This document shows, one piece after another, positions 60,758 to 61,526 of a DNA stretch of 61,526 nucleotides; the stretch's first letter is position 1; every line of letters starts with the position of its first letter. The notes under the pieces were generated by a model. That model did no database searches and was not told where the DNA came from. It saw nothing but the letters and a program-made list of their open reading frames with translations. The translations under genes were made by a program, and so were the position numbers. The stretch comes from Cupriavidus sp. (lineage in GTDB: Bacteria > Pseudomonadota > Gammaproteobacteria > Burkholderiales > Burkholderiaceae), in NCBI GenBank assembly GCA_031181345.1, contig JAPSLC010000029.1, forward strand, positions 1 to 61,526. The letters are read 5' to 3'.

Positions 60758-61191
60758 GATGGCGCCCGCAGGATTCGAAACGGTGAACGGAACAGCCATC
60801 CCCGCCCGTCTTGGCGCGGGCTTGTCGCGATGGCACTCGGGAATGTCGCGGCGCGCGGGCGCGTATGCCGGCGCGGCGACGGCAGGCGACCTTCGTCGTG
60901 GCGAAGGCGGCTGCGAGTGAGGGCTGGCGGAAGTTCCGATGACGAACCGGGACCGGCGCCCTCACGACGGTGCGGAACCGTCGATGGCTACGAACGATAC
61001 ATCATGGTGTGATGTATTTGAACGCAAACAAGGGTAATTCCCGAGAAATTCACCGTGTTGGTGCGGTGCCGTGCATGCGGGTTTGGCCCGATTGCATCGG
61101 GCCTTGGCGGCGCGATGTCAGCCGCCAGCGCGTGGCCGCGCGGATGGCGTCGCGCGATCCGGCAGCCGCGCTGCCGGCCGCGCGCGCGACA
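60758..61191. other. Intergenic region before tctB, second copy
   Basis: A 434-bp space without a credible gene. The inverted repeat at 60997-61017 is its main feature, in a locally AT-rich pocket that probably contains the promoter of the tctBA pair. Confidence 0.6.
60997..61017. promoter_or_regulatory. Inverted repeat, candidate GntR-type operator
   Basis: ATACATCA (60997-61004) and TGATGTAT (61010-61017) form a perfect 8-bp inverted repeat with a 5-nt spacer. The form fits GntR-family operators found near carboxylate catabolism genes. It lies 240 bp upstream of tctB and 175 bp downstream of the reductase-like gene. The regulator is outside the window or unlinked. Confidence 0.5.
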
Positions 61192-61526
61192 TCACGAAGG
61201 GTCGGCTGCGCCGCGCGCGGCGCTGTCGCCGCTCGTCGATCCAGGCGTATCGCCGATGGCGAAATCGGCCATGTGTTCAAGCGCGCGGACGAGCCCCGAG
61301 TGGTCCCAGGCCTCGCCGCCGAGCGCTGCGCAGACGTTGAACAGCTGCTGGCACGACGCGGTGCCGGGCAGGCTCAGCCCAAGCTTGCGGGCGGTGGAGA
61401 GCGCCAGGTTCAGGTCCTTCTGATGCAGCGCGATCCGAAAGCCCGGATCGAAGGTGCGGCGGATCATTCGTTCGCCATGCACTTCGAGAATGCGCGAGCT
61501 GGCAAAGCCGCCCATCAGCGCCTGCC
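61192..61526 (-). CDS. Tartronate semialdehyde reductase-like protein, C-terminal part
   Basis: The C-terminal 110 or so residues of a beta-hydroxyacid dehydrogenase; the start lies beyond the window edge. It shows the all-alpha domain of 6-phosphogluconate dehydrogenase-type enzymes: S-R-I-L-E-V-H-G-E-R-M-I, F-x-I-A-L-H-Q-K-D-L-N-L-A-L (conserved catalytic-domain Lys), and L-F-N-V-C-A-A-L-G-G-E-A-W-D-H-S-G-L. H-Q-K-D-L is typical of tartronate semialdehyde (2-hydroxy-3-oxopropionate) reductases. The last residues are a Ser/Ala-rich tail. Upstream of tctBA, it hints that the transporter may import a glycerate- or tartrate-related acid. Confidence 0.8.
   Translation of the reverse strand, partial: QALMGGFASSRILEVHGERMIRRTFDPGFRIALHQKDLNLALSTARKLGLSLPGTASCQQLFNVCAALGGEAWDHSGLVRALEHMADFAIGDTPGSTSGDSAARGAADPS

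Noticed and set aside
1..61526. CRISPR array, tRNA, rRNA, integrase or transposase genes
   Set aside because: None was seen. Repeats found are short tandem arrays without spacers or REP-like palindromes, and no mobile-element protein was recognised.

Overview
The window is GC-rich chromosomal DNA from a betaproteobacterium, most likely a Burkholderiaceae of the Cupriavidus/Ralstonia type. This is inferred from gene content: three tripartite tricarboxylate (TTT) transporter modules with Bug-type binding proteins, GTP-dependent PEP carboxykinase, an AcrAB-OprM-like pump, a trimeric Burkholderiales-type porin and a complete minCDE locus. No tRNA, rRNA, CRISPR array, transposase or phage integrase was seen. 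The high GC content creates very long reading frames antisense to real genes, and these were discarded.

Layout. 0-5 kb: the pyruvate/peptide carbon-starvation transporter cstA with its small partner ybdD, divergent from a Cache-type histidine kinase and a LuxR-type response regulator. 5-11 kb: a brnTA toxin-antitoxin pair, pckG, a D-2-hydroxyacid dehydrogenase and a DHA1 efflux protein. 11-17 kb: an MdtA/MdtB-like RND adaptor and permease, with a ChaN-type lipoprotein overlapping the permease gene. 16.4-21.7 kb: an oxidative-stress cluster with soxR, a RidA-family gene behind a near-perfect SoxR box, glutathione reductase, a patatin-like hydrolase, a hotdog thioesterase and an AbrB-type membrane protein. 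21.8-28.8 kb: a TTT operon (receptor, TctB, TctA) with its TctDE-type two-component system, and a divergent periplasmic binding protein. 28.9-36.1 kb: a TetR/AcrR repressor, a near-consensus AcrR-type operator, and an AcrA-AcrB-OprM tripartite pump closed by a strong terminator.

36-45 kb is mixed: a short RhuM-like protein, a MazG-type pyrophosphohydrolase, a DUF72 protein, a fosmidomycin-resistance-type exporter divergent from an AraC regulator, an M20 amidohydrolase, a fumarylacetoacetate-hydrolase family enzyme, an exported glutathione peroxidase and a DHA2 drug exporter. 45-53.3 kb: a CBS-domain protein, an unrecognised alpha-helical protein of lower GC, an orphan Bug receptor, and a small signalling island of two opposed paralogous response regulators, one next to an aquaporin and the other translationally coupled to a degenerate histidine kinase, followed by a porin. 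53.6-61.5 kb: minCDE, a CorA transporter, a ParE/RelE-type toxin with a stability-determinant antitoxin, an alpha/beta hydrolase with an Asp nucleophile, a second tctBA pair and the 3' end of a tartronate-semialdehyde-reductase-like gene cut by the window edge.

Control signals are unusually readable here. They include a SoxR box with the diagnostic 19-bp spacer, an AcrR-type operator, large inverted repeats in front of brnT, the AraC/MFS divergent pair, the DHA2 exporter and the second tctBA, and TctD-like direct repeats before tctC. A recurrent oddity is short (11-13 bp) tandem repeats of unrelated sequence at five intergenic spots, two of which contain the stop codon of the neighbouring gene.
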